From: Arthrobacter globiformis
GTDB taxonomy: Bacteria > Actinomycetota > Actinomycetes > Actinomycetales > Micrococcaceae
Assembly: GCF_030818015.1 (NCBI RefSeq)
Contig: NZ_JAUSZX010000001.1
Span: 4,526,001 to 4,590,000 of the forward strand
Length of the DNA stretch: 64,000 nucleotides
Direction of reading: 5' to 3'
The translations under genes were made by a program, and so were the position numbers. Of the stretch, positions 1 through 9,172 are shown one piece after another. Each line of letters opens with the position of its first letter. Within the stretch, counting starts at the first letter, position 1. Under the pieces are notes generated by a model. It was not told the origin of the DNA, did no database searches, and saw only the letters and a program-made list of their open reading frames with translations.

Positions 1-23
1 GCGAATAAACGAAGGAGACTCTC

Positions 24-173
24 ATGTTGCTTTGGATAGCCATCATCATCGCAGTTCTCTGGCTTCTCGGTCTGCTCGGCAACATCGGCGGCGGGTTAAT
101 TCACCTGCTTCTGGTTATCGCCGTGGTCGTCCTGATCTTCCACTTCGTCCGCGGCAGGTCCTCCCGGGTGTAG
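24..173 (+). CDS. lmo0937-type tiny membrane protein
   Basis: A 49-residue protein that is almost entirely hydrophobic. An N-terminal run of Leu, Ile and Trp is followed by a Leu-Gly turn with several glycines, a second hydrophobic stretch, and a short basic tail ending Arg-Gly-Arg-Ser-Ser-Arg-Val. This layout matches the short lmo0937-type membrane proteins found in many Gram-positive genomes, whose function is not established. The start is supported by GGAG about 7 nt before ATG 24. The gene stands alone, and 147 nt separate it from the next gene. Confidence 0.75.
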   Translation: MLLWIAIIIAVLWLLGLLGNIGGGLIHLLLVIAVVVLIFHFVRGRSSRV

Positions 174-320
174 TACGAAACTTGGTTCTGCCGTCGCGGT
201 GGCCTGCTTTACAGCGCCGACAGGCCGCCGTCGGACGCGAGGCCGCGATTTATTGGAGAACTAACGTCACACAACGCGACGGCATCCGGATCCGGACAAG
301 CCACGCCCTACCCTTGAAGC

Positions 321-878
321 GTGACTTTGACTAAGATCCGCACCGCCGCCGCGAGTTCCCTCGCCGCCGCAGGTCTCCTGTTTGCCCTCGCCGCCTGTTC
401 CACACCGGCCGCCACCCAGCCCACTACCTCTGCCGCGGCGCCTACGTCAACGGCTTCATCCAGCGCCGCCTCCGAGCCCTGCGCCGGTGTGAAGGTCATC
501 GTCGATTCAGGCGCCCTGAAGCAGGCTGCCGCTGACACGTCCGTTTGCGTGCCCGTGGACGCGCCGACTCCAGCGTCCAAGGTGCTCGACGAGGCAAAGG
601 TGAAGACCGAGGGCACGGCCGAATATCCCAAGGAACTGGTGTGCCGTGTGAACGGTGTGCCCGCCGCTGACCTCGACATCGCGCACAAGGGCGGCACGTA
701 CCGGGAAAAATGCAGCAAGATGCCCGCTGCCTTTGCCTACTGGGCGCTCTGGGTTAAGCCGGCCTCCGGTGACTGGGCCTACGCGCAGGAAGGCCTCTCC
801 ACCCTGAAAGTGAGCCCGGGACAGAGCCTCGAACTGCTCTACACGGTCGACGGCGCACCGGCCGCACCCGCGGCATGA
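321..878 (+). CDS. Lipoprotein partner of the ECF transporter
   Basis: A 185-residue predicted lipoprotein. The signal sequence ends in a lipobox (Leu-Ala-Ala-Cys, near residue 26) and is followed by a low-complexity Thr/Ser/Ala linker. The C-terminal 110 residues resemble the DUF4430-like ligand-binding fold that often travels with vitamin transporters; this is my recognition by pattern, not a search. The stop overlaps the start of the transporter gene by 4 nt (ATGA), so the two are translationally coupled. GTG 321 lacks a strong ribosome site, but TACCCT at 309-314 sits where a -10 box would give a leaderless transcript starting at the GTG. An extracellular substrate-capture role is inferred from the coupling. 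Confidence 0.7.
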   Translation: MTLTKIRTAAASSLAAAGLLFALAACSTPAATQPTTSAAAPTSTASSSAASEPCAGVKVIVDSGALKQAAADTSVCVPVDAPTPASKVLDEAKVKTEGTAEYPKELVCRVNGVPAADLDIAHKGGTYREKCSKMPAAFAYWALWVKPASGDWAYAQEGLSTLKVSPGQSLELLYTVDGAPAAPAA

Positions 879-3766
879 CCTTTCGGCCCGCGCCGCTACG
901 CGCCGGGGCGGGCCTCGCCGTCATATTCATCGCGGCGCGGGTCATCTACCGCATCCTTTTCAACGGAGCGGGCATTGGTGACACGGTCCTGCTCAACCTG
1001 CCGGCGGTGCCGCTGCCTGCCCCGTACGCCCATGTGGTCCTCCTCGGCCCGATAACGGCGCCTGGCATGTTGGAGGCGGTCCTGTCCGCCCTGCCGATTG
1101 CCGGTATGATCCTCGGTTTCGGCCTGCTCAACGCGTTTGTGGACGTGGCGCGCGGCTTCGTTCACCTGGCCCGCGGCGGCCCCCTGCAGGGCTTGGCCCG
1201 GACGCTTGTGGTCGCCTGGGCAGCGCTCCCGGCCCTCGCCGACGCCGTGACCTCCGTACGCCTGGCGTTCCGGTTGCGGGGCGAACGCTTCGGAGCCCGC
1301 GCCCTGGTGCCCGTGCTCGAGCGCACCCTTGAGCATGCGAGCCGGGTTGCCGCGGCCCTGGAGCTGCGCGGCTTCGGGAGCCGGGCAGCACACCAACCCG
1401 GCCAACACAGCGAAGCACCGATCCTCGTCCGGGACGCGCAGTTCCGCATTGGTGACGCCCAGGTACGCGTCGCAGCGTTCGCGCCGTCGAGCGGGTCCAT
1501 AACCGTCATTACCGGGCCAACAGGCTCCGGCAAGTCCACGATCCTGCGAGGGATCGCTGGCCTCCTCTCACACGTTGACGGCGGAGAAATTTCCGGCACC
1601 GTGCGCATCGCCGGTACGGACCGTGCCACCACGCCGCCTCGCGATACCGCCCGCCTCGTCGGCGTCGTCCTGCAAAATCCCCGCGCCGCATTCGCCTCTA
1701 CCCGGGTCCGGGACGAAATCGCCCTCGCACTTGAGCTGCGCGGCATGGCATCAGCCACCGCCAAAGCCCGGGTGCTGGAGGTCGCGGAGCGTATCGGTGT
1801 GTCGGCGCTGCTGGACCGGAATGTCAGCACCCTCTCGGCGGGTGAGGCAACGCTCGTAGCCATCGCCGCCGCGGTGGTGGAGCATCCGGGCCTGCTCCTG
1901 GTTGATGAGCCCCTGGCCGACCTTGACACCGCAGCACGCGAACACGTCATCGCCGTGCTCAACGCCCTCGCCCGCGATGCCGGTGTCTGCGTCATCGTGG
2001 CGGAGCACCGGGCGGGAGCGCTCGTACCCGTTGCCGACTCGTGGTGGACCATCGACGACGGCGCCCTGGTACCGGGTGCAGCGCCATCCGCGCCTTCGCG
2101 CACTGTCAGTGCCCGTGCGACGTCGGCACAGCCAGCCGAGCACGCGCCCGTGCTGACGGCGGCAAAGCTCGCGGTGCACCGCAAGGGCAAGCCGCTGGTG
2201 CGCGAGGCATCCCTAACCTTGCACCGCGGTGAAGTGGTCGCCCTGGTGGGGCCGAACGGGGCCGGGAAATCGTCCCTCCTGGTGGCGCTTGCCCTGGGTG
2301 AAGCCACGGCCGGTGAAAGCACTGTCGACGGCGGCCGCGTAGCCCTTGTGCCGGACGCCTCGGACGACCTCTTCACCAGGGATACCGTCGCAGGGGAGCT
2401 CCGCGCGGCCGAGCGGCGCCAGGCGCGCGCTGAGCGCCAGGCGCGCGGCGGGCGCCAGTCAGACCGGCGCCGCCCGGGCAGTGACCGGCTTTTGGCAGTG
2501 CCTGCGGCGTCACGGCTGGCCCGTCTGCGGGGAGACGTCCAGATTCCCATTGGACACGAGCATCCCCGGGATCTCTCTGCAGGAGAGCGCAGGATCCTTG
2601 CCATCGCGCTGCAGACCATGGACGACCCCCAGGTGCTCCTGATCGACGAGCCGACGCGCGGACTCGATCCTGCGGCGCGCACAGCAGTCTCGGCGGCGCT
2701 GCGGGCCGCAGCGGACGCCGGCGCGGCGGTCCTGATCGCCACGCACGACCTCGACTTTGCCCACGGCCTCGGCGCCCGGATCCTCCCGATGCGTGACGGC
2801 GTCGCGCCCTCTTCCGCACCGGCCAACGCGCCGGAACCGCCCCCTCTGTTTTCCCGGCAGGCAGGTGCCGGAGTAAAACCAAGGGTCATCGACGAACAAG
2901 CAGACACCCAGGGCGCGGCAAGACGGCGCCGTATCCGGATGCCGCGCGGCGTCGAGCTTACAGTTCTCGCAGCGGCAAACCTTCTGGCCCTCGGCGCCTT
3001 CTGCTGGCCGCTGCTCGCCGCGGCCTTCCCGGAGGATGCCGCCGCGGCCCTCCCCTACGCGGCGCTGGCCATTGCGCCGATTGCGGTCGTCGCCATCGTC
3101 GTGTCCCTGGACGGCTCGGTCCGCTCCGCACACACGGTGGCGTTGCTCGGAGTCCTGGCCGCCGTAGGTTCGGCGGTGCGGGTGGCCAGCACCGGCGTCG
3201 GGGGCGTGGAGGCGGTCTTTATCCTGCTGATCCTGGCGGGCCGGGCCTTCGGTGCCCGTTTCGGCATGCTCCTCGGCGCCGCCACCATCGCCCTCTCAAG
3301 CGCCTTATGGGGCGGCATCGGGCCCTGGACACCGTTCCAGATCTTCGCCTGCGCGTGGGTGGGCGCGGGGGCAGGCCTGCTCCCCCGGCGGGTGCGGGGA
3401 CGAGCCGAACTGTGGATGCTGTGCGGCTACGGCATCCTGGCGTCCTACGTGTTCGGCCTGCTGACCAACCTCTGGTTCTGGCCCTTTGCGGTGGGCGCCG
3501 GCACCGGCATCTCCTACGTTGCCGGCGCCCCGCTGGGCACCAACCTCAGCAGCTTCCTGCTCTATTCGCTCGTGACTTCGACGGCGGGCTGGGACACCCT
3601 GCGTGGCATCACGACGGTCGTCGGAATCGCTGTGGTGGGGCGGGCCATTCTCGCCGCACTCCGGCGCGTGAAGCCGGTCTCCAGCCTGGACAGGCACGCC
3701 GGGCAGGCACACTCCACCCAGGCTCATTCCACGCCGGCCGGGGACTGGCACCAACTCACACCTTGA
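875..3766 (+). CDS. Single-chain ECF transporter (T, A, A' and S modules)
   Basis: A 963-residue fusion of all four parts of an energy-coupling-factor importer. Residues 1-180 form an EcfT-like membrane module ending with the coupling motif Arg-Gly-Phe-Gly. The first ATPase has Walker A GPTGSGKST near residue 214, an LSAGE signature and Walker B LLLVDEP near 340. The second ATPase has GPNGAGKSS near 459, LSAGER near 567 and VLLIDEP near 587. From about residue 690 there are six hydrophobic segments typical of an S component. The substrate is not shown by the sequence. The convergent metH ends 11 nt inside this gene, and the upstream lipoprotein is of a vitamin-linked type, so cobalamin is a reasonable guess. 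Most ECF systems use separate polypeptides. Confidence 0.85.
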   Translation: MTFRPAPLRAGAGLAVIFIAARVIYRILFNGAGIGDTVLLNLPAVPLPAPYAHVVLLGPITAPGMLEAVLSALPIAGMILGFGLLNAFVDVARGFVHLARGGPLQGLARTLVVAWAALPALADAVTSVRLAFRLRGERFGARALVPVLERTLEHASRVAAALELRGFGSRAAHQPGQHSEAPILVRDAQFRIGDAQVRVAAFAPSSGSITVITGPTGSGKSTILRGIAGLLSHVDGGEISGTVRIAGTDRATTPPRDTARLVGVVLQNPRAAFASTRVRDEIALALELRGMASATAKARVLEVAERIGVSALLDRNVSTLSAGEATLVAIAAAVVEHPGLLLVDEPLADLDTAAREHVIAVLNALARDAGVCVIVAEHRAGALVPVADSWWTIDDGALVPGAAPSAPSRTVSARATSAQPAEHAPVLTAAKLAVHRKGKPLVREASLTLHRGEVVALVGPNGAGKSSLLVALALGEATAGESTVDGGRVALVPDASDDLFTRDTVAGELRAAERRQARAERQARGGRQSDRRRPGSDRLLAVPAASRLARLRGDVQIPIGHEHPRDLSAGERRILAIALQTMDDPQVLLIDEPTRGLDPAARTAVSAALRAAADAGAAVLIATHDLDFAHGLGARILPMRDGVAPSSAPANAPEPPPLFSRQAGAGVKPRVIDEQADTQGAARRRRIRMPRGVELTVLAAANLLALGAFCWPLLAAAFPEDAAAALPYAALAIAPIAVVAIVVSLDGSVRSAHTVALLGVLAAVGSAVRVASTGVGGVEAVFILLILAGRAFGARFGMLLGAATIALSSALWGGIGPWTPFQIFACAWVGAGAGLLPRRVRGRAELWMLCGYGILASYVFGLLTNLWFWPFAVGAGTGISYVAGAPLGTNLSSFLLYSLVTSTAGWDTLRGITTVVGIAVVGRAILAALRRVKPVSSLDRHAGQAHSTQAHSTPAGDWHQLTP

Positions 3767-6700
3767 AGTACTTCGCCTCCGGGTGGTGGAACACGAACGC
3801 ATCGGTGGACTGTTCGGGGTGCAGCATGAGCTCATCGCTCAGGACCACGCCCATCCGCTCGGGATGCAGCAGTTCCACCACCTTGCGGCGGTCCTCCATG
3901 TCCGGGCATGCGGGGTATCCGAGCGAGAACCGGGCACCGCGGTAGTCGAGCTTGAACAGACCAGCTTTTTCCTTCGGCTCCTCGGCCGCGAACCCCAGTT
4001 CGGAGCGGATGCGTGCATGCCAGAACTCCGCGAGCGCCTCGGTGAGCTGCATGACCAGGCCGTTGAGCTCGTAGTAGTCGCGATAGTGGTTGCCGGCGAA
4101 CAGCTCGGCAGTCACCTCATCGACATTGCCGCCGGCGGTGACCAGCTGCACCGGCAGGACGTCGATCTGCCCCGACTCGCGCGAGCGCACGAAGTCGGCG
4201 AGGCACAGGTGCCGGTCGCGGCGCTGGCGCGGGAAGTCGAAGCGCAGCCGCTCGGTGCCGATCGGCCCGCCCGATCCGCCGTCGGGGGCGAGAAGCCCCG
4301 GGGTGCCGAGGACGCCGTCGCGATCCTCCCCGTGGTGCAGCACCACCACCTGTTCCCCCTCGGAGACCACCGGGAAATAGCCGTACGCGACGGACGCATC
4401 GAGCATTCCCTCGCCCAGGATGCGGTCCATCCAGTACCGCAGGCGCGGCCGGCCCTCGCGTTCCACCAGTTCCTCATACGAGGCGCCGTCCTCGCCGCGG
4501 CCGGGCTTGAGCCCCCACTGCCCCATGAAGGTGGCGCGTTCGTCGAGGAAGGCCGCGAAGTCGTGGAGTGCGACGCCGCGCACGATGCGCGTGCCCCAGA
4601 ACGGCGGCGAAGGCACGAGATTGTCGGCGGCGACGTCGGAACGCCCGGGCATTGCCTCCGGCTCGGTCAGGGTGAGCTTGGCGCCCCTCTGGTGTTTCCG
4701 CTTCTTCAGCGCGGGAAGGCCGACCTCCGCGGGGTCAGCGCCACGGGCGACCTGCACCAGGGGCTCCATGAGGTCCAGACCCTCGAAGGCGTCCTTCGCG
4801 TAGCGGACCTCGCCCTCAAACTGCCCCGCCAGGTCCTGCTCCACGTAGGCGCGGGTCAGGGCTGCGCCACCGAGGATCACCGGCCACCGCTTCGCGAGCC
4901 CGCGGGACTGCAGCTCCGCGAGGTTCTCCTTCATCACCACCGTGGACTTCACCAGCAGACCGGACATACCGATCACGTCAGCGTTGTGTTCCTCGGCCGC
5001 GGCGATGATGTCGGCGATCGGCTGCTTAATGCCGAGGTTGATCACCTTGTAGCCGTTGTTGGTGAGGATGATGTCCACCAGGTTCTTGCCGATGTCATGC
5101 ACATCGCCGCGCACGGTGGCGATCACCATCGTGCCCTTGCCCGACGCATCCGACTTCTCCATGTGCGGCTCGAGCAGAGCGACCGCGGACTTCATCACCT
5201 CGGCGGACTGCAGCACGAACGGCAACTGCATCTCGCCGGCGCCGAAGCGCTCGCCCACAACCTTCATGCCCTCGAGCAGGTAGTCGTTGATGATGCCGAG
5301 CGGGGTCATGCCCTCGGCGCGAGCCAGGTCGAGGTCCTCTTCAAGGCCCTTGCCCTCGCCGTCGATGATGCGCCGCTCCAGGCGCTCGCCGGTGGGCAGA
5401 GCCGCCAGTTCCGCGGCGCGCTGGTCCTTCAGCGCTGCGGTGTCGACGCCGGCGAACAGGTCAAGCATGCTGGCCAGCGGGTCGTAGGTGATGTTGCCGT
5501 CGGCGTCGTATTCGCGGCGGTCCCAGACGAGGTCCAAGGCCACCTTGCGCTGCTCCTCCGGCAGTGAAGCGAGCGGCACGATCTTGGCCGCATCGATGAT
5601 GCCGCTGGACAGGCCCGCCTGCACGGCCTCGTGCAGGAACACCGAGTTCAGGGCGATGCGCGCTGCCGGGTTCAGGCCGAAGGAGACGTTCGAGACGCCG
5701 AGCGTGGTGTGGATGCCGGGGTACTTCGCGGTGATCTGGCGGATGGCTTCGATCGTTTCGATGGCATCCCGGCGGGTCTCTTCCTGGCCGGTGGCGATGG
5801 GGAAGGTCAGGCAATCGACGATGATGTCTTCGACGCGCATCCCCCATTCGCCCACCAGGGCATCGACGAGGCGCGAGGCGATCGCCACCTTGCCCTCGGT
5901 GGTGCGTGCCTGGCCGTGTTCGTCGATGGTCAGGGCGATCACGGCGGTGCCGTGTTCCTTCACGAGCGGCATGATGCGCGCGAAGCGGCTGTCAGGGCCG
6001 TCGCCGTCCTCGTAGTTGACGGAGTTGATCACCGGGCGCCCGCCGATGTGTTCGAGCCCGGCCTGCAGCACGTGCGGTTCGGTGGAGTCGATGACGAGCG
6101 GGAGCGTGGAGGCCGAAGCGAAACGTGAGACGACCTCCTTGATGTCGGCCACGCCGTCGCGCCCCACATAGTCAATGCAGACGTCGAGCAGGTGGGCGCC
6201 ATCACGGACCTGCTCGCGGGCGATGTCGACACAGTCGTCCCAGCGCTCGTCGAGCATCGCCTGGCGGAACGCCTTCGAACCGTTCGCGTTGGTGCGCTCG
6301 CCAATGGCGAGGTACGCAGACTCCTGGTCGAAATTCACATGATGGTAGAGGGAAGCGATGCCTGCTTCACGCTCGGTGGGGAGGCGTTCGCCGTCGGCGC
6401 CCCTCCCGCCGCTGGTGACGGCGGCACTCGCGCGGAAGGGCGCAAGACGCTCGACGACGGCGGCCATGTGCTCCGGCGTCGTACCGCAACATCCGCCCAC
6501 CAGGCCCAGGCCGAATTCCCGGATGAACTGCTCGTGCGCGGTGGCGAGTTCGGAGGGCGACAGCGGATAGTGCGCGCCGTCGGCGGTGAGGACCGGCAGG
6601 CCGGCGTTGGGCATGCAGGCGATCGCCACGGTGGACTGCTTGGACAGGTGGCGCAGGTGCTCGCTCATCTCATCCGGCCCGGTGGCACAGTTCAGGCCGA

Positions 6701-7406
6701 TGGCGTCGACGCCGAGTGGCTCGAGTGCGGTGAGCGCCGCGCCGATCTCGGATCCCATCAGCATGGTTCCGGTGGTTTCGACGGTCACCTCGACGAAGAT
6801 CGGGAGCCGGATGCCGCGGGCCACGATGGCCTGCTTGCAGCCGTTGACCGCGGCTTTGGTCTGCAGGAGGTCCTGGCTGGTCTCGATGAGGAAGGCGTCC
6901 GCTCCCCCGTCGATGAGGCCTTCGGCCTGCAGGGCGAAGGTCTGCTTGAGGTAGTCGTAGCTGGTGTGGCCGAGGCTGGGGAGCTTGGTGCCCGGCCCCA
7001 TCGAGCCGAGGACCCACCGCATCCGTCCGTCTGTTTTTTCTGCCGCCTCAGCGCGTTCGCGGGCGATCGCCGCACCCGCCCGGGCGAGCTCTTCGATACG
7101 GTCGTCGATGCCGTAGTCGGAGAGGTTGGACCAGTTCGCGCCGAAGGTGTTGGTTTCCACCGCGTCGATTCCCACCGCGAAATACGCGTCATGAATGTCC
7201 GCGAGGACATCCGGGCGGGTGACGTTGAGGATCTCGTTGCAGCCTTCCAGTCCCAGGAAGTCGTCCTCGAGGGACAGTTCCCGCCCCTGCAGCATGGTGC
7301 CCATCGCCCCATCGGCAATGACGACCCGGTGGTTCACTGCATCCAGCAGCTCCTGGGAACGGGCGGGGCGGGCGACGGACTCAATATCAAGCGCAAAACG
7401 AGGCAT
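3756..7406 (-). CDS. metH: Cobalamin-dependent methionine synthase
   Basis: A 1216-residue full-length MetH (the E. coli enzyme is about 1227). It transfers the methyl group of methyltetrahydrofolate to homocysteine through cobalamin. The homocysteine domain shows the zinc ligands: Cys in GLNCATG near residue 239 and the paired Cys in GGCCGTTPEH near 305. The folate domain follows. The cobalamin motif DVHDIGKN lies near residue 768, and the C-terminal activation domain is present to the end. ATG 7406 has no Shine-Dalgarno site, but a -10-like TAGTCT (complement of 7413-7418) ends 6 nt before it, suggesting a leaderless mRNA. I found no cobalamin riboswitch in the upstream DNA. Confidence 0.97.
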   Translation of the reverse strand: MPRFALDIESVARPARSQELLDAVNHRVVIADGAMGTMLQGRELSLEDDFLGLEGCNEILNVTRPDVLADIHDAYFAVGIDAVETNTFGANWSNLSDYGIDDRIEELARAGAAIARERAEAAEKTDGRMRWVLGSMGPGTKLPSLGHTSYDYLKQTFALQAEGLIDGGADAFLIETSQDLLQTKAAVNGCKQAIVARGIRLPIFVEVTVETTGTMLMGSEIGAALTALEPLGVDAIGLNCATGPDEMSEHLRHLSKQSTVAIACMPNAGLPVLTADGAHYPLSPSELATAHEQFIREFGLGLVGGCCGTTPEHMAAVVERLAPFRASAAVTSGGRGADGERLPTEREAGIASLYHHVNFDQESAYLAIGERTNANGSKAFRQAMLDERWDDCVDIAREQVRDGAHLLDVCIDYVGRDGVADIKEVVSRFASASTLPLVIDSTEPHVLQAGLEHIGGRPVINSVNYEDGDGPDSRFARIMPLVKEHGTAVIALTIDEHGQARTTEGKVAIASRLVDALVGEWGMRVEDIIVDCLTFPIATGQEETRRDAIETIEAIRQITAKYPGIHTTLGVSNVSFGLNPAARIALNSVFLHEAVQAGLSSGIIDAAKIVPLASLPEEQRKVALDLVWDRREYDADGNITYDPLASMLDLFAGVDTAALKDQRAAELAALPTGERLERRIIDGEGKGLEEDLDLARAEGMTPLGIINDYLLEGMKVVGERFGAGEMQLPFVLQSAEVMKSAVALLEPHMEKSDASGKGTMVIATVRGDVHDIGKNLVDIILTNNGYKVINLGIKQPIADIIAAAEEHNADVIGMSGLLVKSTVVMKENLAELQSRGLAKRWPVILGGAALTRAYVEQDLAGQFEGEVRYAKDAFEGLDLMEPLVQVARGADPAEVGLPALKKRKHQRGAKLTLTEPEAMPGRSDVAADNLVPSPPFWGTRIVRGVALHDFAAFLDERATFMGQWGLKPGRGEDGASYEELVEREGRPRLRYWMDRILGEGMLDASVAYGYFPVVSEGEQVVVLHHGEDRDGVLGTPGLLAPDGGSGGPIGTERLRFDFPRQRRDRHLCLADFVRSRESGQIDVLPVQLVTAGGNVDEVTAELFAGNHYRDYYELNGLVMQLTEALAEFWHARIRSELGFAAEEPKEKAGLFKLDYRGARFSLGYPACPDMEDRRKVVELLHPERMGVVLSDELMLHPEQSTDAFVFHHPEAKYFKV

Positions 7407-8018
7407 CTAAACAGACTACGGCGGGACCCGAAACATTGCGCCGTGTTTTCCATGTGCTACGACGGCGGGTAGTCGCCTTACTGGTGCATTCTTGTGGCGC
7501 ACCCGCGTAGTTTGTGGCTGAAGTTCTGTCAGTTTCAATGGCCCTTTTTCGTAGACCTCCGCCGCAGGCGCCGCCAACTGCGCACGATACGGCTGCGCGT
7601 AAGCCCGTCCGCTAAGTTCACCGGTAGTCCGCGAGGCGCCAGGCCTCATGCCGCGCGCATGTTCGGCGGGGCACAAGCAGAGCGGACGACGGCGGGACTT
7701 CCGGGGACTTGAGCCTTCGGTTGGCATCAGTGGGAACTCAGTAGGGAATGAAGGCGATAACCGCCGTTATGTACGGTAATTCAGTTGAAGATTCAACTAA
7801 CGCCTTCTTCCAGCTTACCTCAACGGTGTTTAAGTGCCATGCTCCATGTTCCAAGTTCATAGCACGCGAATCGCTCCGCAGACCGTCGTCAGATCGACCG
7901 GCATTTAGCCCAACGTTACTGCCCGGTAAGGGTTATTTTCGCCGACTGCACCCGCTAACCTTTTCGACTGTGGCCCGGGGCAACGATGTGGGTCAGGAGC
8001 TTACGGAGGACCGGATTT
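7407..8018. other. Non-coding gap with two small inverted repeats
   Basis: No convincing gene. The open frames here lack ribosome sites and have arbitrary composition. Two inverted repeats stand out: ATAAC-CGCC-GTTAT at 7757-7770 and AGTTGAA-GA-TTCAACT at 7783-7798. Both are in an AT-richer stretch ahead of the small gene at 8019 and could be operators or recombination scars. Confidence 0.5.
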
Positions 8019-8315
8019 ATGGCAAAAGCAGTGACGTTTTCCGTGACGGCCCTGCCCAGGAACGGCGCACAGGGCAGCTTCCGCAACACCGTTCTGAGCC
8101 TGCGGACAGATGACCTTCAGGACTGCATCCTGTCCGTGTTTCATGTCAGCGACTCGTACGCACTGTTTAACGGCGAAGCACTCCCCGCCCCACACACGAC
8201 CAGCAACGCCGCGCTCCGCGCCTACCTGCTCCGCCGGCTCACCGGAGACGACACCGACCTGGACTTCGACGTGAAGATCGCTCGGGTTTCAGAATCCACC
8301 CGTTCCCGCTCATGA
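8019..8315 (+). CDS. Hypothetical protein, 98 aa
   Basis: I do not recognise this 98-residue protein. ATG 8019 is chosen over earlier in-frame starts because GGAGGA at 8005-8010 lies at a good distance. It looks soluble, with no signal peptide or membrane segment, one Cys, and a Ser/Arg-rich tail. Part of it reads like a beta-strand-rich small domain (alternating Val, Phe and Leu around residues 4-50). No operon partner is evident. Confidence 0.6.
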   Translation: MAKAVTFSVTALPRNGAQGSFRNTVLSLRTDDLQDCILSVFHVSDSYALFNGEALPAPHTTSNAALRAYLLRRLTGDDTDLDFDVKIARVSESTRSRS

Positions 8316-8455
8316 TCTAAACCACGAACGCCGTGCCGGGAGTTTGCAGCTCTTGGGACGGGAGCTGTCACACGGTGAAAGTAACCCCGCCGACGGCCTA
8401 ACTGCCAGAGCGAACAGGCCACTCCCCTGCCTCCCGCACTCCCGCACCCATATCT

Positions 8456-8480
8456 TTACGAAATCTCGGTTATCGGCGTT
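8456..8480 (+). repeat. Directional repeat site A
   Basis: Copy A of the dispersed repeat. It has TTACGAAATCT on the left and GGTTATCGGCGTT on the right, followed by AAACAACG as in copies E and I. It marks the left edge of the repeat-bearing region, in the gap downstream of the gluconokinase gene. Confidence 0.8.
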
Positions 8481-8611
8481 AAACAACGCCAGTCAAGAGG
8501 GGTGAATTTGGGCCTCCAGCTGGCACGTCTACCTCGAAAGCTTGGGCGTTTCGGACTTCGATCGCATTGTCGGCGAACCGGGTCAGCATCCATTGTGACC
8601 TGACGCGATGC

Positions 8612-9172
8612 TCAGGGTTGCCGTTTAAGCATCTCGAATGGCGAAGAACCTATTGTTTCCGTCAGCCAGTGAGCCACGGCCGCGGCGATGGTGGGCGGTG
8701 TGTCTGAGATGTCAAAGACTGCGCCTTTTTCATCAGCGTCGAGCTGTTCGATTGCCTCGAGCTGGGACTGAAGCAGTGTGACCGGCATGAAGTGTTCCTC
8801 CCTGCGGGACATTCTGGCGTGTAGCAGGGCGGCGCTTCCCGTTAGATGTATGAAAACAGTCTCTGGTGCTGCTTGCCGGATGAGGTCGCGGTACGAGCGT
8901 TTTAGCGCGCTGCAGGCGATGACGATCGGTCCTTCCGCAGAGGCCAATCGCAGTCCGACTTTCCGGAGCCATGGGCCGCGGTCTGCGTCGGTGAGGGCTT
9001 GGCCCTTTGCCATTTTTTCGATGTTAGATGTCGGGTGAAGGTCATCGCCGTCCAGGAAGTGTGCATCGAGCATTTCCGCGAGGGTGTGGCCGATCAGGCT
9101 TTTGCCGCTCCCGGAGACTCCCATGGTGATGATGCGGAGTCTGTCCGTCGACGGTGGATGCTGCTCGGTCAT
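8612..9172 (-). CDS. gntK: Gluconokinase
   Basis: A kinase of about 186 residues that phosphorylates gluconate to 6-phosphogluconate in the cytoplasm. It has the P-loop GVSGSGKS near the N terminus, the family motif DGDDLHP, and the SALKRSYRD region typical of GntK. The length is usual for the family. ATG 9172 is preferred to ATG 9190 because it overlaps the stop of the upstream regulator gene by 4 nt (ATGA) and has AAAGG seven bases ahead. It is therefore co-transcribed with the IclR gene. Its presence suggests that the divergent MFS and SDR genes feed gluconate or a keto-derivative into the pentose phosphate pathway. Confidence 0.92.
   Translation of the reverse strand: MTEQHPPSTDRLRIITMGVSGSGKSLIGHTLAEMLDAHFLDGDDLHPTSNIEKMAKGQALTDADRGPWLRKVGLRLASAEGPIVIACSALKRSYRDLIRQAAPETVFIHLTGSAALLHARMSRREEHFMPVTLLQSQLEAIEQLDADEKGAVFDISDTPPTIAAAVAHWLTETIGSSPFEMLKRQP

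Noticed and set aside
1162..2907. Long minus-strand open frame of 581 codons
   Set aside because: It mirrors the ECF transporter gene in a high-GC sequence. The product is Arg/Ser/Ala-rich with no domain, whereas the plus strand shows clear Walker motifs.
3783..5567. Long plus-strand open frame of 594 codons
   Set aside because: Antisense shadow of metH with His/Arg/Ala-rich composition and no motif.
7407..7750. Possible cobalamin riboswitch upstream of metH
   Set aside because: I looked for the B12-box pattern and for strong co-axial hairpins on the minus strand and found neither. A -10 box six bases before the ATG suggests a leaderless transcript instead.
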